Below, piece by piece: positions 53,817 through 62,240 of a DNA stretch of 64,000 nucleotides. Both the position numbers and the translations under genes were made by a program. Location of the stretch: positions 3,906,001 through 3,970,000 of the forward strand of contig OW818648.1 of assembly GCA_942492735.1 (NCBI GenBank), given 5' to 3'. Under the pieces are notes generated by a model that was not told the DNA's origin, did not search any database, and worked only from the letters and a program-made list of their open reading frames with translations. Positions within the stretch are counted from its first letter, which is position 1. Every line of letters starts with the position of its first letter. The stretch is from Sporobacter sp942492735. Its GTDB lineage: Bacteria > Bacillota > Clostridia > Oscillospirales > Oscillospiraceae.

Positions 53817-55247
53817 TTATTCCTCCAGGCTCTTGTCCCAGTAATCCTGCATGCGAATGATCGCGGTGTCGAGGTCGAGCTTGTCCTCCCAGTAATCGTC
53901 CAGGATTTTGGCGATCTCCGCCGGCGGTGGGAAGGCGGCGGACGTGATTTTTGATTCAACCGCCAGGAAGTTATTGACGCTCTCTTCCGACAGGAAGTTT
54001 TCAAATTGGAAGTTTGTTACCATCCAACATTCACTGCCAACAGTTAAGTCAATCAGCTCAAATCTCCCATCATACATATACATCTTCAGGTATTGTTCCA
54101 ACACGCCCCTCCGGACGGGCCAGCCGTAGTCCCAGATGGGAGGCATTTCGTATGGCTTTGTCTGATACTCCGCGCTGAGCAGCGTGTTCAACAGATTGAC
54201 GGCATTGTACTTATTGGCGCTGTTGGCGCGAATACCCGCGTACAGCGATATCGTCCCGCGCGCGCCGCCGTCTTCCGACGGAAACGGTTCCAGATGCGGC
54301 GCCAGGCCTGCTTGCTTTTCCGACAGATAGGCTTCCGTCGCTATTTCATCGAGGTATCCAAAAAAGTTGAAATATGCATCCGACGGAGCATAATCCTTCC
54401 AATACCCCTGAGAAATGTCGAGTTGCCTGGCATCAGCAGTCACACTTTTTTTCTCATAAACGGACTTGCAGGTCTCGAGAATATCCCTCAAAAGCGGCGT
54501 ATCGACATGCGCTGTCTGCGCGTCATAATCCACCGGCTGCGGGCTCATCGGATAAAAAGGATCGCGGGAAAGATAATATAAACTCTGCCACGAATGACTG
54601 AACACAGGACCCATGCCCGGCGTATCTGCCATGGCGCGGACGCCTTCCAGCATCGCCGCGGGACTATTAAAAGCTTGTTCCCCCAGGATGCTCCGCGTCG
54701 TATCGTTCGTCATGACGCCGTAAACCTGATATCTGAGCGGGACGATATACTGCTTCCCATTGACCTGTCCCGCCGCCATGACGGGCGCGATAAAGTCGTC
54801 CATGGAAATTTCCGCCTGGCGGAACAAGGGCGCTACATCACAGAACACGCCGCCCCGTATTGCTTTTTCGACATCCTGGAATAAAGCGGGTAATCTCATA
54901 GTTGGGTCCGTTTGCAATATGAACAGGTCGGGGCCGGTGCCCGCCATCACCTGCGTGCGCAACTGCGAGAGCGCCATTTCCCGCTCCTCCGGATTATACT
55001 CTGTTCCATCGTATACGTCGGGGAGGATTGTGACCTTCACCTTAACATCCCGATTCTGCATCTTAAAAGCTACAATAGCACGCCCAACATACTGGTAAGC
55101 CCACGGATCGACACAGAGGGCCAGTTCCGTCGTCTTCTCCATTTTTGCTCCCGCGAGCCCGCCGGCCGCGCAGCCGATGAGGCCGAGGAGGAACAGGAGT
55201 GCGACGGAGAAAGATACCGCGCGTTTTGAGGCTTTTTTATAGTCCAT
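53817..55247 (-). CDS. Stand-alone solute-binding lipoprotein paralogue
   Basis: A 476-aa lipoprotein: Met, KKASKRAVSFSVALLFLLGLIGC and the solute-binding domain with the same GPDLFILQ, NGKQYIVPLRYQVYG, YGWPVRRGVLEQ and DYWDKSLEE landmarks as the fused copies. Its start Met matches an internal MDFKKASKR Met of the fused proteins (about residue 332), so the protease half is absent. AAGGAGA lies upstream of ATG 55247. The 174-nt gap before it holds part of a dispersed repeat, possibly the scar of a deletion. It could serve as the free binding protein of the importer. Confidence 0.85.
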   Translation of the reverse strand: MDYKKASKRAVSFSVALLFLLGLIGCAAGGLAGAKMEKTTELALCVDPWAYQYVGRAIVAFKMQNRDVKVKVTILPDVYDGTEYNPEEREMALSQLRTQVMAGTGPDLFILQTDPTMRLPALFQDVEKAIRGGVFCDVAPLFRQAEISMDDFIAPVMAAGQVNGKQYIVPLRYQVYGVMTNDTTRSILGEQAFNSPAAMLEGVRAMADTPGMGPVFSHSWQSLYYLSRDPFYPMSPQPVDYDAQTAHVDTPLLRDILETCKSVYEKKSVTADARQLDISQGYWKDYAPSDAYFNFFGYLDEIATEAYLSEKQAGLAPHLEPFPSEDGGARGTISLYAGIRANSANKYNAVNLLNTLLSAEYQTKPYEMPPIWDYGWPVRRGVLEQYLKMYMYDGRFELIDLTVGSECWMVTNFQFENFLSEESVNNFLAVESKITSAAFPPPAEIAKILDDYWEDKLDLDTAIIRMQDYWDKSLEE

Positions 55248-55315
55248 ACCTATTTCTCCTTCCGCGGTAAACACTGTACATATCTCTATGTCATTGCGAT
55301 GAAATACCATCGGCC

Positions 55316-55347
55316 TGTCATTCTGAGCCTGCGAAGAATCTCCGGGT
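55316..55347. repeat. Fragment of a dispersed GTCATTCTGAGC repeat
   Basis: The piece beginning TGTCATTCTGAGCC and ending GAAGAATCTCCGGG resembles one half of a palindromic repeat common in bacterial genomes. It is the only such fragment inside the 15.6-kb block and lies exactly where the fourth paralogue lacks its M56 half. Confidence 0.55.
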
Positions 55348-55421
55348 AAACTCATATCAGCGCTTTGCGTCTTTGAGCGACAACATTGCCATTTGTGCCG
55401 TCGTCTCAAGGTACCGGTCAC

Positions 55422-57842
55422 TTATTCCGTCAGGCTCTTGTCCCAGTAGTCCTGCATGCGGATGATCGTTGTGTCGAGGTCGAGCTTATCATACCAATAA
55501 TCGATCAGGATTCTAAATATCTCCTCCGGCGGCGGGAATCCGGCGGACGTGATTTTCGCTTCGACAGCCAGGAAGTTATTGACGCTCTCTTCTGTCAGGG
55601 GAGCTTCAAAATATAAGTTTGTTGTCCAACCATTGTATTGACCATCAGTTATACTAATTAGAGAAAATTTTCCTTCATTCATATACGTCTTTAAGTATTC
55701 TTCCAAGACGCCTTTCCGGACAGGCCAGCCGAAGTCCCAGGTCATCATCTCGTGCGGTTTTGTCTGATACTCTGCGCTGAGCAGCATGTTCAGCAGATTG
55801 ACGGCGTTCAGCTTATTCGCGCTGTTGGCGCGTATGCCCGCATACAGCGTTATATTAGCGCTTGCGCCGCCGTCCTCGGTCGGAAACGCGTCCAAATGCG
55901 GTGCCAGGCCGGCTTGCTTTTCCGACAAATAGGCTTCCGTCGCCATTTCATCGAGGCATCCGAAAAAAGCAAAATACGCATCCGTCCGCGCATAATCCTT
56001 CCAATATCCCTGAGATATCTCGAGCTGCTTCTCATCGGCTGTGACACTTTTTTTCTCAAAGACGGATTTACAGGTCTTAAGGATGTCCCTTAAAAGCGGC
56101 GTATCGACATGCGCCGTCTGCGCGTCATAATCCACCGGCTGCGGGTTCATCGGATAAAAAGGATCGCGGCAAAGTTCATTCAAATACTCCCACGAATGAC
56201 TGAATACCGGACCCATGCCCGGCACCTCTGCCATGGCGCGGATGCCTTCCAGCATCGCCGCGGGACTTTTAAAAGCCTGGTCCCCCAGGATGTTCCGCGT
56301 CAAATCGTTCGTCATGACGCCGTAAACCTGATATCTGAGCGGCACGATATATTGCTTCCCATTGACCTGTCCCGCCGCCATGACGGGCGCGATGAAGTCG
56401 TCCATGGAGATTTCAGCCTGGCGAAACAAGGGTAGCACATCGCAGAACACCCCGCCCCGCATCGCTTTTTCGACATCCTGAAACAAAGCAGGTAATCTCA
56501 TAATAGGATCCGACTGCAATATAAACAGGTCGGGGCCGGTGCCTGCCATGACCTGCGTGCGCAGCTGCGAGAGCGCCAATTCCCGCTCCTCCGGCTTATA
56601 CTCCGTACCCTGAAATATATCGGGAAGAATCGTGAGATTCACCTTAACCTCCCGGTTCTCTATCATAAACCTATTAATCACACGCTGCAGATACTTCTGA
56701 GCCCACGGATCGACACAGATGGTCAGCTCCTTCGTCTGCTCCATTTTCGCCCCCGCCAGACCGCCGGCCGCGCAGCCGATGAGGCCGAGCAGGAGCAGAA
56801 GCGAGAGAGAGAAGGCAGCCGCGCGTTTCGAGGCTTTTTTAAAGTCCATGATGCGCAGGAGGCGTTTCTCAAATCCGCGCCTTGTCGCGGCAAAGGCGGC
56901 GAACAGGCCTTCCCGCCGCTTGGTGACACGGCACAGCACGTTCAGGATTGTCTCGCCGTAAAAGCGGCGCTCTTCCGGATTCATATCGGACACCACGCGC
57001 TCGTCGCAGGAAAGCTCGCAGAAGGTATCGAGCGCGCGGCGCAGGCGGTACGCAGCGGGGTTGAACCAGTGGACGGCGTTGGCAATCAGCGTCAGAAGTT
57101 TTATGTAGATATCCCGGCGTTTCAGATGTGTCAGCTCGTGGCGAAAAACCATGCGCAGCTCCGCGTTGGTCATCTCTATCTCAGGCAGGATGAGCACACT
57201 CTTAAAAAGCCCGGTGAGCATTGGCGTCGTTATGACGCTGCTGGACATCAGGACGACTTTCCGGGGCAGATTCATATCCCGCATGGCATCATCCAGTAGG
57301 GCGAGAATTTCCGCGTCCTCCACCGGCAGATTTGTACGAGACAGTTTTCTGGCAAAGCGCATATGTTTAATTGCCTGCACGGCGACAAAGAGGACCGCTC
57401 CCGCCGCCCAGAGGTAGGGCAGATACGGCAGGATATCCAGCGCGCTGAAATCATCGGACACTGCTTGACTTACCGATGTATTTACAGCCTCTGTCGTGGT
57501 CTGCGTGGTTTCGGCGTTCGCGGCAGTCTGCTGCAGCGGTGACTTGGTTTGCGCATGTGAAGCCGAAGGCGGCGCACCTTCTTCCGGCGCGGAGATCATT
57601 TCGGTTAGCGTACTGGCTATTTGGGGCAATTCACTGCCCGAATTGTTTAGGGCAGCAGAAATAGCAGGTCCAGCGAACACACTGACCGGCAGGAGCAGAA
57701 ACAGCACAGCAAGCACGCACGTACGGTAATGCCAGGACGCGCTGAACAGCTTCCGTGTCACCGGGCGCAGGATGACGAGCAGCAGCCAAAGCAATGTACC
57801 CGTCAGGGACATCAATAAAACGGCAAGCAGAACAAATATCAC
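55422..57842 (-). CDS. M56 metalloprotease fused to solute-binding domain, copy 3
   Basis: An 806-aa fusion, first of the paralogues after the repressor. Helices near 2-26, 39-59, 138-158 and 248-266 enclose the zinc site: His235, Glu236 and His239 in HELTH, with Glu276 or Asp280 in CELSCDERV as the further ligand. The junction helix (341-357) ends in lipobox LIGC357. The solute-binding domain covers about 358-806 and contains GPDLFILQSD and the YQVYGVMTND segment. The GTG start overlaps the stop of the repressor gene (GTGA). By analogy with BlaR1, ligand binding outside would activate the protease inside. Confidence 0.88.
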   Translation of the reverse strand: MIFVLLAVLLMSLTGTLLWLLLVILRPVTRKLFSASWHYRTCVLAVLFLLLPVSVFAGPAISAALNNSGSELPQIASTLTEMISAPEEGAPPSASHAQTKSPLQQTAANAETTQTTTEAVNTSVSQAVSDDFSALDILPYLPYLWAAGAVLFVAVQAIKHMRFARKLSRTNLPVEDAEILALLDDAMRDMNLPRKVVLMSSSVITTPMLTGLFKSVLILPEIEMTNAELRMVFRHELTHLKRRDIYIKLLTLIANAVHWFNPAAYRLRRALDTFCELSCDERVVSDMNPEERRFYGETILNVLCRVTKRREGLFAAFAATRRGFEKRLLRIMDFKKASKRAAAFSLSLLLLLGLIGCAAGGLAGAKMEQTKELTICVDPWAQKYLQRVINRFMIENREVKVNLTILPDIFQGTEYKPEERELALSQLRTQVMAGTGPDLFILQSDPIMRLPALFQDVEKAMRGGVFCDVLPLFRQAEISMDDFIAPVMAAGQVNGKQYIVPLRYQVYGVMTNDLTRNILGDQAFKSPAAMLEGIRAMAEVPGMGPVFSHSWEYLNELCRDPFYPMNPQPVDYDAQTAHVDTPLLRDILKTCKSVFEKKSVTADEKQLEISQGYWKDYARTDAYFAFFGCLDEMATEAYLSEKQAGLAPHLDAFPTEDGGASANITLYAGIRANSANKLNAVNLLNMLLSAEYQTKPHEMMTWDFGWPVRKGVLEEYLKTYMNEGKFSLISITDGQYNGWTTNLYFEAPLTEESVNNFLAVEAKITSAGFPPPEEIFRILIDYWYDKLDLDTTIIRMQDYWDKSLTE

Positions 57843-58225
57843 GATCCGTCACTCCTCTCGGCAAACCAGGACTTGAGCTCCTCGATTTCCCGGGTCGTCA
57901 TATCGCCGCCGTCAAACAGCGCGGCAATGAGGCTCTGGACGGAGCCGTCGTGCACATTGTCGAGAAACATCCTCGTTTCAAAACGGCGGTAGCCGCTTTC
58001 ACTGATGCGCGGAATATAGTCGTTTAACCGCCCGTGCTTTACGGAGGTCAGGATGCCTTTTTCGACGAGGCGCGCCAAAAACGTCAGAACCGTGCTCGTT
58101 TTCCACTCGTTCCCCGTCGCTTTCAGCTGCTCTAACAGCTTCGAGGAAGTGATAGAGCCACCGGCCGCCCATATAAACTGCATAATTTCCTTTTCAGCCT
58201 CGGACATGCGCTGTAGCTTGCTCAT
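57839..58225 (-). CDS. blaI: BlaI/MecI-family transcriptional repressor
   Basis: A 128-aa winged-helix repressor: EKEIMQFIWAAGGSITSSKLLEQL, then WKTSTVLTFLARLVEKGILTSVKHGR and a C-terminal dimerisation region. In known systems an M56 partner (BlaR1, MecR1) cleaves it to turn on its regulon. It is the first gene of the block, immediately before the first M56 fusion. The typical cleavage site near residue 100 (Asn-Phe in staphylococcal BlaI) is not evident here. ATG 58225 has GGGAGGG about 6 nt upstream. No beta-lactamase is nearby. Confidence 0.93.
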   Translation of the reverse strand: MSKLQRMSEAEKEIMQFIWAAGGSITSSKLLEQLKATGNEWKTSTVLTFLARLVEKGILTSVKHGRLNDYIPRISESGYRRFETRMFLDNVHDGSVQSLIAALFDGGDMTTREIEELKSWFAERSDGS

Positions 58226-58244
58226 TCGACACCCTCCCGATATA

Positions 58245-58295
58245 ATCTACACGGTGTAGATGATTACATTCTACGCAATGTTAATAATTTGTCAA
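58245..58295 (-). promoter_or_regulatory. Promoter and BlaI-like operator of the M56-SBP block
   Basis: On the minus strand: -35 TTGACA (58290-58295), 16-nt spacer, -10 TAGAAT (58268-58273), then an 8+1+8 palindrome ATCTACAC-G-GTGTAGAT (58245-58261) near the transcript start, with TACA/TGTA cores like BlaI/MecI operators. The ribosome site follows. Confidence 0.75.
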
Positions 58296-58391
58296 TACAT
58301 TATTTGTAAAACATGTCATTTTGACGTAGATGACACGTTTTGCGACGTGGTTGACAAGCATGATGTCTTTGCTGAGTATGATGTCCAACCA

Positions 58392-58535
58392 TGTAGGGGC
58401 GTAATGCGCCAATATGGCGCTATTTAATCGCCCGCCTAGTGTCGCGTAACGCTAAACAAGCTTCGGACGGCCAATGGCCGCTCCTGCGGCATTTAACGTA
58501 GATTTTTGTATGGGGGACGGTCATTAATCGTCCGC
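58392..58535. repeat. Three dispersed palindromic repeats
   Basis: Units at 58392-58433, 58463-58489 and 58511-58535 (GTAGGGGCG, CGGCCAATGGCCG and GGACGGTCATTAATCG cores) fill the gap between the repressor promoter and the TrmO terminator. Confidence 0.7.
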
Positions 58536-58547
58536 CGTTTTCGGAAA

Positions 58548-58579
58548 AAAACCCTGTGATAACAAATCACAGGGTTTTT
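58548..58579 (-). terminator. Terminator of the TrmO gene
   Basis: Perfect stem AAACCCTGTGAT / ATCACAGGGTTT with a 5-nt loop and a T run on the minus strand. Confidence 0.85.
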
Positions 58580-58606
58580 GGAGATTCTACGTATCCTTTT
58601 TGGTTT

Positions 58607-59374
58607 TCACAGCTTCACAACCTCGCAGACGGACAGTAGAGTGCCTTGAACTGTGAATCTGATGTCGAAGCCGGCAAATGCAAGGCCATAGATGCGTTCG
58701 GCGTTGTTTTGGTACGACGGTCTCGGGTCGCGCGCTAGTACGCCGCGCACTGCTTCATGACGATCAATGGGAATGAGGCGGAGCCACTCTTCGGGGAATT
58801 CCACCGCTAGCGCGACGTCCTCGAGTTTTTCGACAAAGCCGCCGACTGCCTCAGGATGACAATCGATGCCCGGAAGATAGGGCTTGATGTCGTAGATGGG
58901 TGTTTTGTCCATCAGGTCGGCGCCCGAAACGTGCAGGACCGGACCGACGTCGGTTTGCAGCTCAATGCTCTCGAGCTTGACGGAGGAGAGACCGATGGCA
59001 TTGGGTCGAAACGGTGAACGCGTGGCAAAAACGCCCATCCGCTTGTTGCCGCCGAGCCGCGGCGGGCGCACCGTCGGCGACCAGGTGTCGCAGACAGCTT
59101 CGGAGAATTGCCAGATCAGCCATATATGTGAAAAGCCCTCCAGTCCACGCAGCGCCTCCGGATTACGGTATTCCGGCTCGAACACGATCACGGCTTTCAG
59201 CGCGTCAACAAGGCCGCTCTGTCTCGGAATACCGAACTTGGTCGGGAAATCGTTCTTGATGCGCGCGATAATTTTCATGGGAGGATTATCTTGGCGGCGT
59301 TCCCCACCGCACTTATGACATAACAAGCGCCCTTCGATAAGCTCCGTCCCACACTTTTCACAATGCCGCATCAT
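58607..59374 (-). CDS. trmO: TrmO-type tRNA methyltransferase with zinc ribbon
   Basis: A 255-aa protein whose main domain (from about residue 33) is the TrmO/YaeB (UPF0066) family, which N6-methylates t6A37 of threonine tRNAs. Conserved blocks are RIKNDFPTKFGIPRQSGL, LEGFSHIWLIWQFSE, MGVFATRSPFRPNAIGLS and YDIKPYLPGID. In front is a zinc ribbon with Cys5, Cys8, Cys19 and Cys22 (HCEKCGTEL...CHKCGG). The ribbon may help RNA binding. A terminator follows. Confidence 0.88.
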   Translation of the reverse strand: MMRHCEKCGTELIEGRLLCHKCGGERRQDNPPMKIIARIKNDFPTKFGIPRQSGLVDALKAVIVFEPEYRNPEALRGLEGFSHIWLIWQFSEAVCDTWSPTVRPPRLGGNKRMGVFATRSPFRPNAIGLSSVKLESIELQTDVGPVLHVSGADLMDKTPIYDIKPYLPGIDCHPEAVGGFVEKLEDVALAVEFPEEWLRLIPIDRHEAVRGVLARDPRPSYQNNAERIYGLAFAGFDIRFTVQGTLLSVCEVVKL

Positions 59375-59442
59375 TTACGTCTCTCCTCTATCGAAAGCAG
59401 GGGCATGGTTCTTCTGCTTTTCTTGCGCTGTTCTTGGCATAA

Positions 59443-59482
59443 AAACGCCTCGCAGATATTATATAATACCTGCGAGGCGTTT
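59443..59482 (-). terminator. Strong terminator of the URO-D-like gene
   Basis: Perfect 13-bp stem AAACGCCTCGCAG / CTGCGAGGCGTTT with a T run on the minus strand, about 35 nt after the stop. Confidence 0.85.
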
Positions 59483-59518
59483 GCAATCAAGCGTATCGTC
59501 CGCTTGATTTACATGCGT

Positions 59519-60553
59519 TTAGAACAGGAGCTGCAGTGGCAGACGTGTGATATCAGCGGCCTTGATGCCAAAGACTTCCTCGCTGTACTTGTCAATCTCT
59601 TCGCATAGGACCGCATATGCGCCCGGGAAGGTGGAGCCTGGGCCGCCCTGTGTGATGCAGGGGATAAAGTACTTGCTGCCGTTATTTTTGCATGCTCTCC
59701 GGGCAGCTTTGGCGCAGTCTTCCCGCGTCCAGCCGGGGAAGTCCATGGCCTTGTTGTCGATGTCGCCCATAAAGGTGATCTTGCCGCCGTACTTTTTGAC
59801 GAGCTCGGGCGTATTGTTCGATTCCATGCAGCCCTGCCAGACGTCGACGCCCATCTCGATCAGGTACGGCACAATGGTAGCGCCATAGCTGTCGGCGTGA
59901 TGGAACACAAGCTCCACGCCATGGTCATGATAATAGCCGTAAATCTTCTTGTACGGCTCCACGAAGAAAGACTTGAACATATCCGGGCTCATGAACGTGC
60001 TCTTCTCGCTGCCAAAGTCGTCATGATGGAAAATGGCGTCGGGATGCAGGTTCGAGCAGATACCCTCTGCCAGCTCGAGTTCCCATTCGGTGAGATAATC
60101 AATCAATTCGTGCATCTCATCAGGATTTGTCAGGTACCACTCCAACGCATTGGGCATGCTGCACAGATGGTGCGTCTGCTCAAAGAGGCCGGGCGCGACG
60201 AACGGGGCTTTGAAGACCTGGGTGCCGTCAACAGCGTCGTACTGCGCTTTCCACATGGCCCATTCTTCATCTGAGAACTTCAGAGAAGGCGCGTGAACAT
60301 AGTCCCGCCATTTCTCAATGTCCTTGACGACGATTTTGTCCGGTGTATGGACAGGGAAACCGCCGGGCACGTTCTCCGGCCAGGAGTTTGTAACACCCCA
60401 TGCGTTGACGATATCCACCTGACCCCTTGACGGTGAATTCCCGTGGATCATAAAGGGGTGAAACAGCAGATAAACGGCCTCATACTGGTTGACGAATCTC
60501 TCCGGCTTTCCGCCTCTAATGGCTTCTAACATATTCTGCTTGGCTGTAAGCAT
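59519..60553 (-). CDS. URO-D-family protein (methyltransferase-like)
   Basis: A 344-aa uroporphyrinogen-decarboxylase-fold protein. It has a HHDDFGSEKSTFMSPDMFKSFFVEPYK block, FHHADSY, GVDVWQGCMESN and TFMGDIDNKAMDF, where His/Asp/Cys-rich positions resemble the metal sites of coenzyme M and corrinoid methyltransferases. It is a different subgroup from the copy at 36 kb. No haem pathway genes are near. GGAGG precedes the ATG. Confidence 0.75.
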   Translation of the reverse strand: MLTAKQNMLEAIRGGKPERFVNQYEAVYLLFHPFMIHGNSPSRGQVDIVNAWGVTNSWPENVPGGFPVHTPDKIVVKDIEKWRDYVHAPSLKFSDEEWAMWKAQYDAVDGTQVFKAPFVAPGLFEQTHHLCSMPNALEWYLTNPDEMHELIDYLTEWELELAEGICSNLHPDAIFHHDDFGSEKSTFMSPDMFKSFFVEPYKKIYGYYHDHGVELVFHHADSYGATIVPYLIEMGVDVWQGCMESNNTPELVKKYGGKITFMGDIDNKAMDFPGWTREDCAKAARRACKNNGSKYFIPCITQGGPGSTFPGAYAVLCEEIDKYSEEVFGIKAADITRLPLQLLF

Positions 60554-60708
60554 AAATTATCCTCCTTATTAGTCTTGGGTTGTCTACAATAATATACTAT
60601 TCTTTCTTGCATTTCAATTGTTTGATTGTATCTTTCAATAATATTTGGTAATTTTTGTAATATCTCCACCCATCCGTTAGTGGACAGGTGGCATATAAAC
60701 CGATTTGA

Positions 60709-61110
60709 TTAGATAATTATCGACGGAATTCTATTTTTCAAATCTATTACATTGTGCTCTATTTCTTTTATCACCTTTAGAAACTCCTCATCCGACTTAC
60801 CGGTTGGGTCTTCAAGCCCCCAGTCTTCGCGGTGCTTGCATGGAAGGTAGGGACATTGCACATTGCATCCCATTGTTGCGACGATGTCGACGGGAGGAAT
60901 TTCTTCGATCAGCTTGGAGTGCTGGGTCTGTTCTATGTCGATGCCATATAGTTTCTTCATCAGCCTAACCGCATCTTGATTAATCTGAGGCTTCGTCTGA
61001 GTTCCCGCTGAATAGCTTTCAAAATAATCAGACGCCAGATGCTTACCCAGAGCCTCCGCGATTTGGCTTCTGCACGAATTGTGAACACAGATAAACGCGA
61101 CCTTAACCAT
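60709..61110 (-). CDS. arsC: Arsenate reductase, thioredoxin-linked (LMW-PTP fold)
   Basis: A 133-aa enzyme reducing arsenate to arsenite. The P-loop CVHNSCR starts at Cys8 (CX5R), and redox cysteines Cys82, Cys86 and Cys91 lie in MGCNVQCPYLPCK, matching the Bacillus/Staphylococcus ArsC scheme. It is the last gene of an ars operon, 24 nt after the efflux gene. Confidence 0.95.
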   Translation of the reverse strand: MVKVAFICVHNSCRSQIAEALGKHLASDYFESYSAGTQTKPQINQDAVRLMKKLYGIDIEQTQHSKLIEEIPPVDIVATMGCNVQCPYLPCKHREDWGLEDPTGKSDEEFLKVIKEIEHNVIDLKNRIPSIII

Positions 61111-61134
61111 ACTTTACCCTCTCATCGCTAAACA

Positions 61135-62199
61135 TTAATCAGTATTACAACCGCTTGCCGGGAACCAATGCTTCGTTTTATTAACAAATCGGACAAGTAA
61201 CAGCATAACCGGAACCTCTGTCAGCACACCGACGGTCGTCACAAGAACAACCGGCGAATCCGGGCCGAAAAGTGTGATAGCGACAGCGACAGACAGTTCG
61301 AAAAAGTCTGACGCACCGATAAGCGCTGCGGGTGCGGCAATATTATGGGGTTGTTTGCAAACCTTACACAGCCGATACGCAAATAATGAGGTCAGTACAT
61401 TCTGCAGGATAAGCGGTACTGCAATCATCAAGACATGCAGGGGGCTATTCAATATGGCGTCGCCCTGGAATGAAAAGATGATAACAAGCGTTAACAGCAG
61501 GCCAACCGTTGTTATACCATCAAATTTCGAAACAAACTTTTGAGTAAAGTATTCCTCGCCCTTTTTCTTGATCATGAGTCGACGTGTAATAACGCCCGCG
61601 GCAAGCGGAATAACGACAAACAGACCGATTGAGAGGAACAGCGTATCCCACGGCACCTGAAAGTTCGTCACACCAAGCAGAAAAGAGACGATTGGCACAA
61701 ACAAAACCAAAATGATCAAGTCATTAACGGATACCTGCACAAGGGTATGGGCAGGGTCCCCCTTTGTCAGTCTGCTCCATACAAAAACCATTGCGGTACA
61801 AGGTGCCGCGCCTAAGAGAACAGCGCCGGCCACATAGCTGCGTGCTAATTCAGTTGGTATGAAGGCTTTAAAAACCACAAAAAAGAACAGCGAGGCAAGT
61901 CCAAACATGAGAAACGGTTTGATCAGCCAGCTTGTGCCGGTTGATATAATCAGACCCAGCGGATTCTTACGCACGTTTTTGATGGATTGAAAATCAACCT
62001 TCATCATCATCGGATAAATCATGATCCAGATAAGTATTGCAATGGGCAGTGAGATATGTGCATACTCGAACTTCCCGAGAAATGTGGGAACTCCCGGTAA
62101 AAACCGTCCGATGAGAATACCTGCTGCCATACAGAGCAGCACCCAAACTGTAAGGTACTTTTCAAAAAAACCAATACCCGCCTTTTTCTCTTCCTTCAT
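61135..62199 (-). CDS. acr3: Arsenite efflux permease, ACR3 family
   Basis: A 354-aa membrane transporter with about ten helices. ACR3 signatures include the conserved Cys in GAAPCTAMVFVWSRLTKGD and SDFFELSVAVAITLFG. It exports arsenite produced by the ArsC next to it. It lies 41 nt after the regulator gene on the same strand. Confidence 0.95.
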   Translation of the reverse strand: MKEEKKAGIGFFEKYLTVWVLLCMAAGILIGRFLPGVPTFLGKFEYAHISLPIAILIWIMIYPMMMKVDFQSIKNVRKNPLGLIISTGTSWLIKPFLMFGLASLFFFVVFKAFIPTELARSYVAGAVLLGAAPCTAMVFVWSRLTKGDPAHTLVQVSVNDLIILVLFVPIVSFLLGVTNFQVPWDTLFLSIGLFVVIPLAAGVITRRLMIKKKGEEYFTQKFVSKFDGITTVGLLLTLVIIFSFQGDAILNSPLHVLMIAVPLILQNVLTSLFAYRLCKVCKQPHNIAAPAALIGASDFFELSVAVAITLFGPDSPVVLVTTVGVLTEVPVMLLLVRFVNKTKHWFPASGCNTD

Positions 62200-62240
62200 T
62201 TCGACAACTCCTTCGTCCTATAAAAAATCATATGCGTATG

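Noticed and set aside
57839..58225. Beta-lactam resistance locus suggested by BlaI and M56
   Set aside because: No penicillin-binding sensor domain and no beta-lactamase or PBP2a-like gene. The M56 partners carry solute-binding domains instead.
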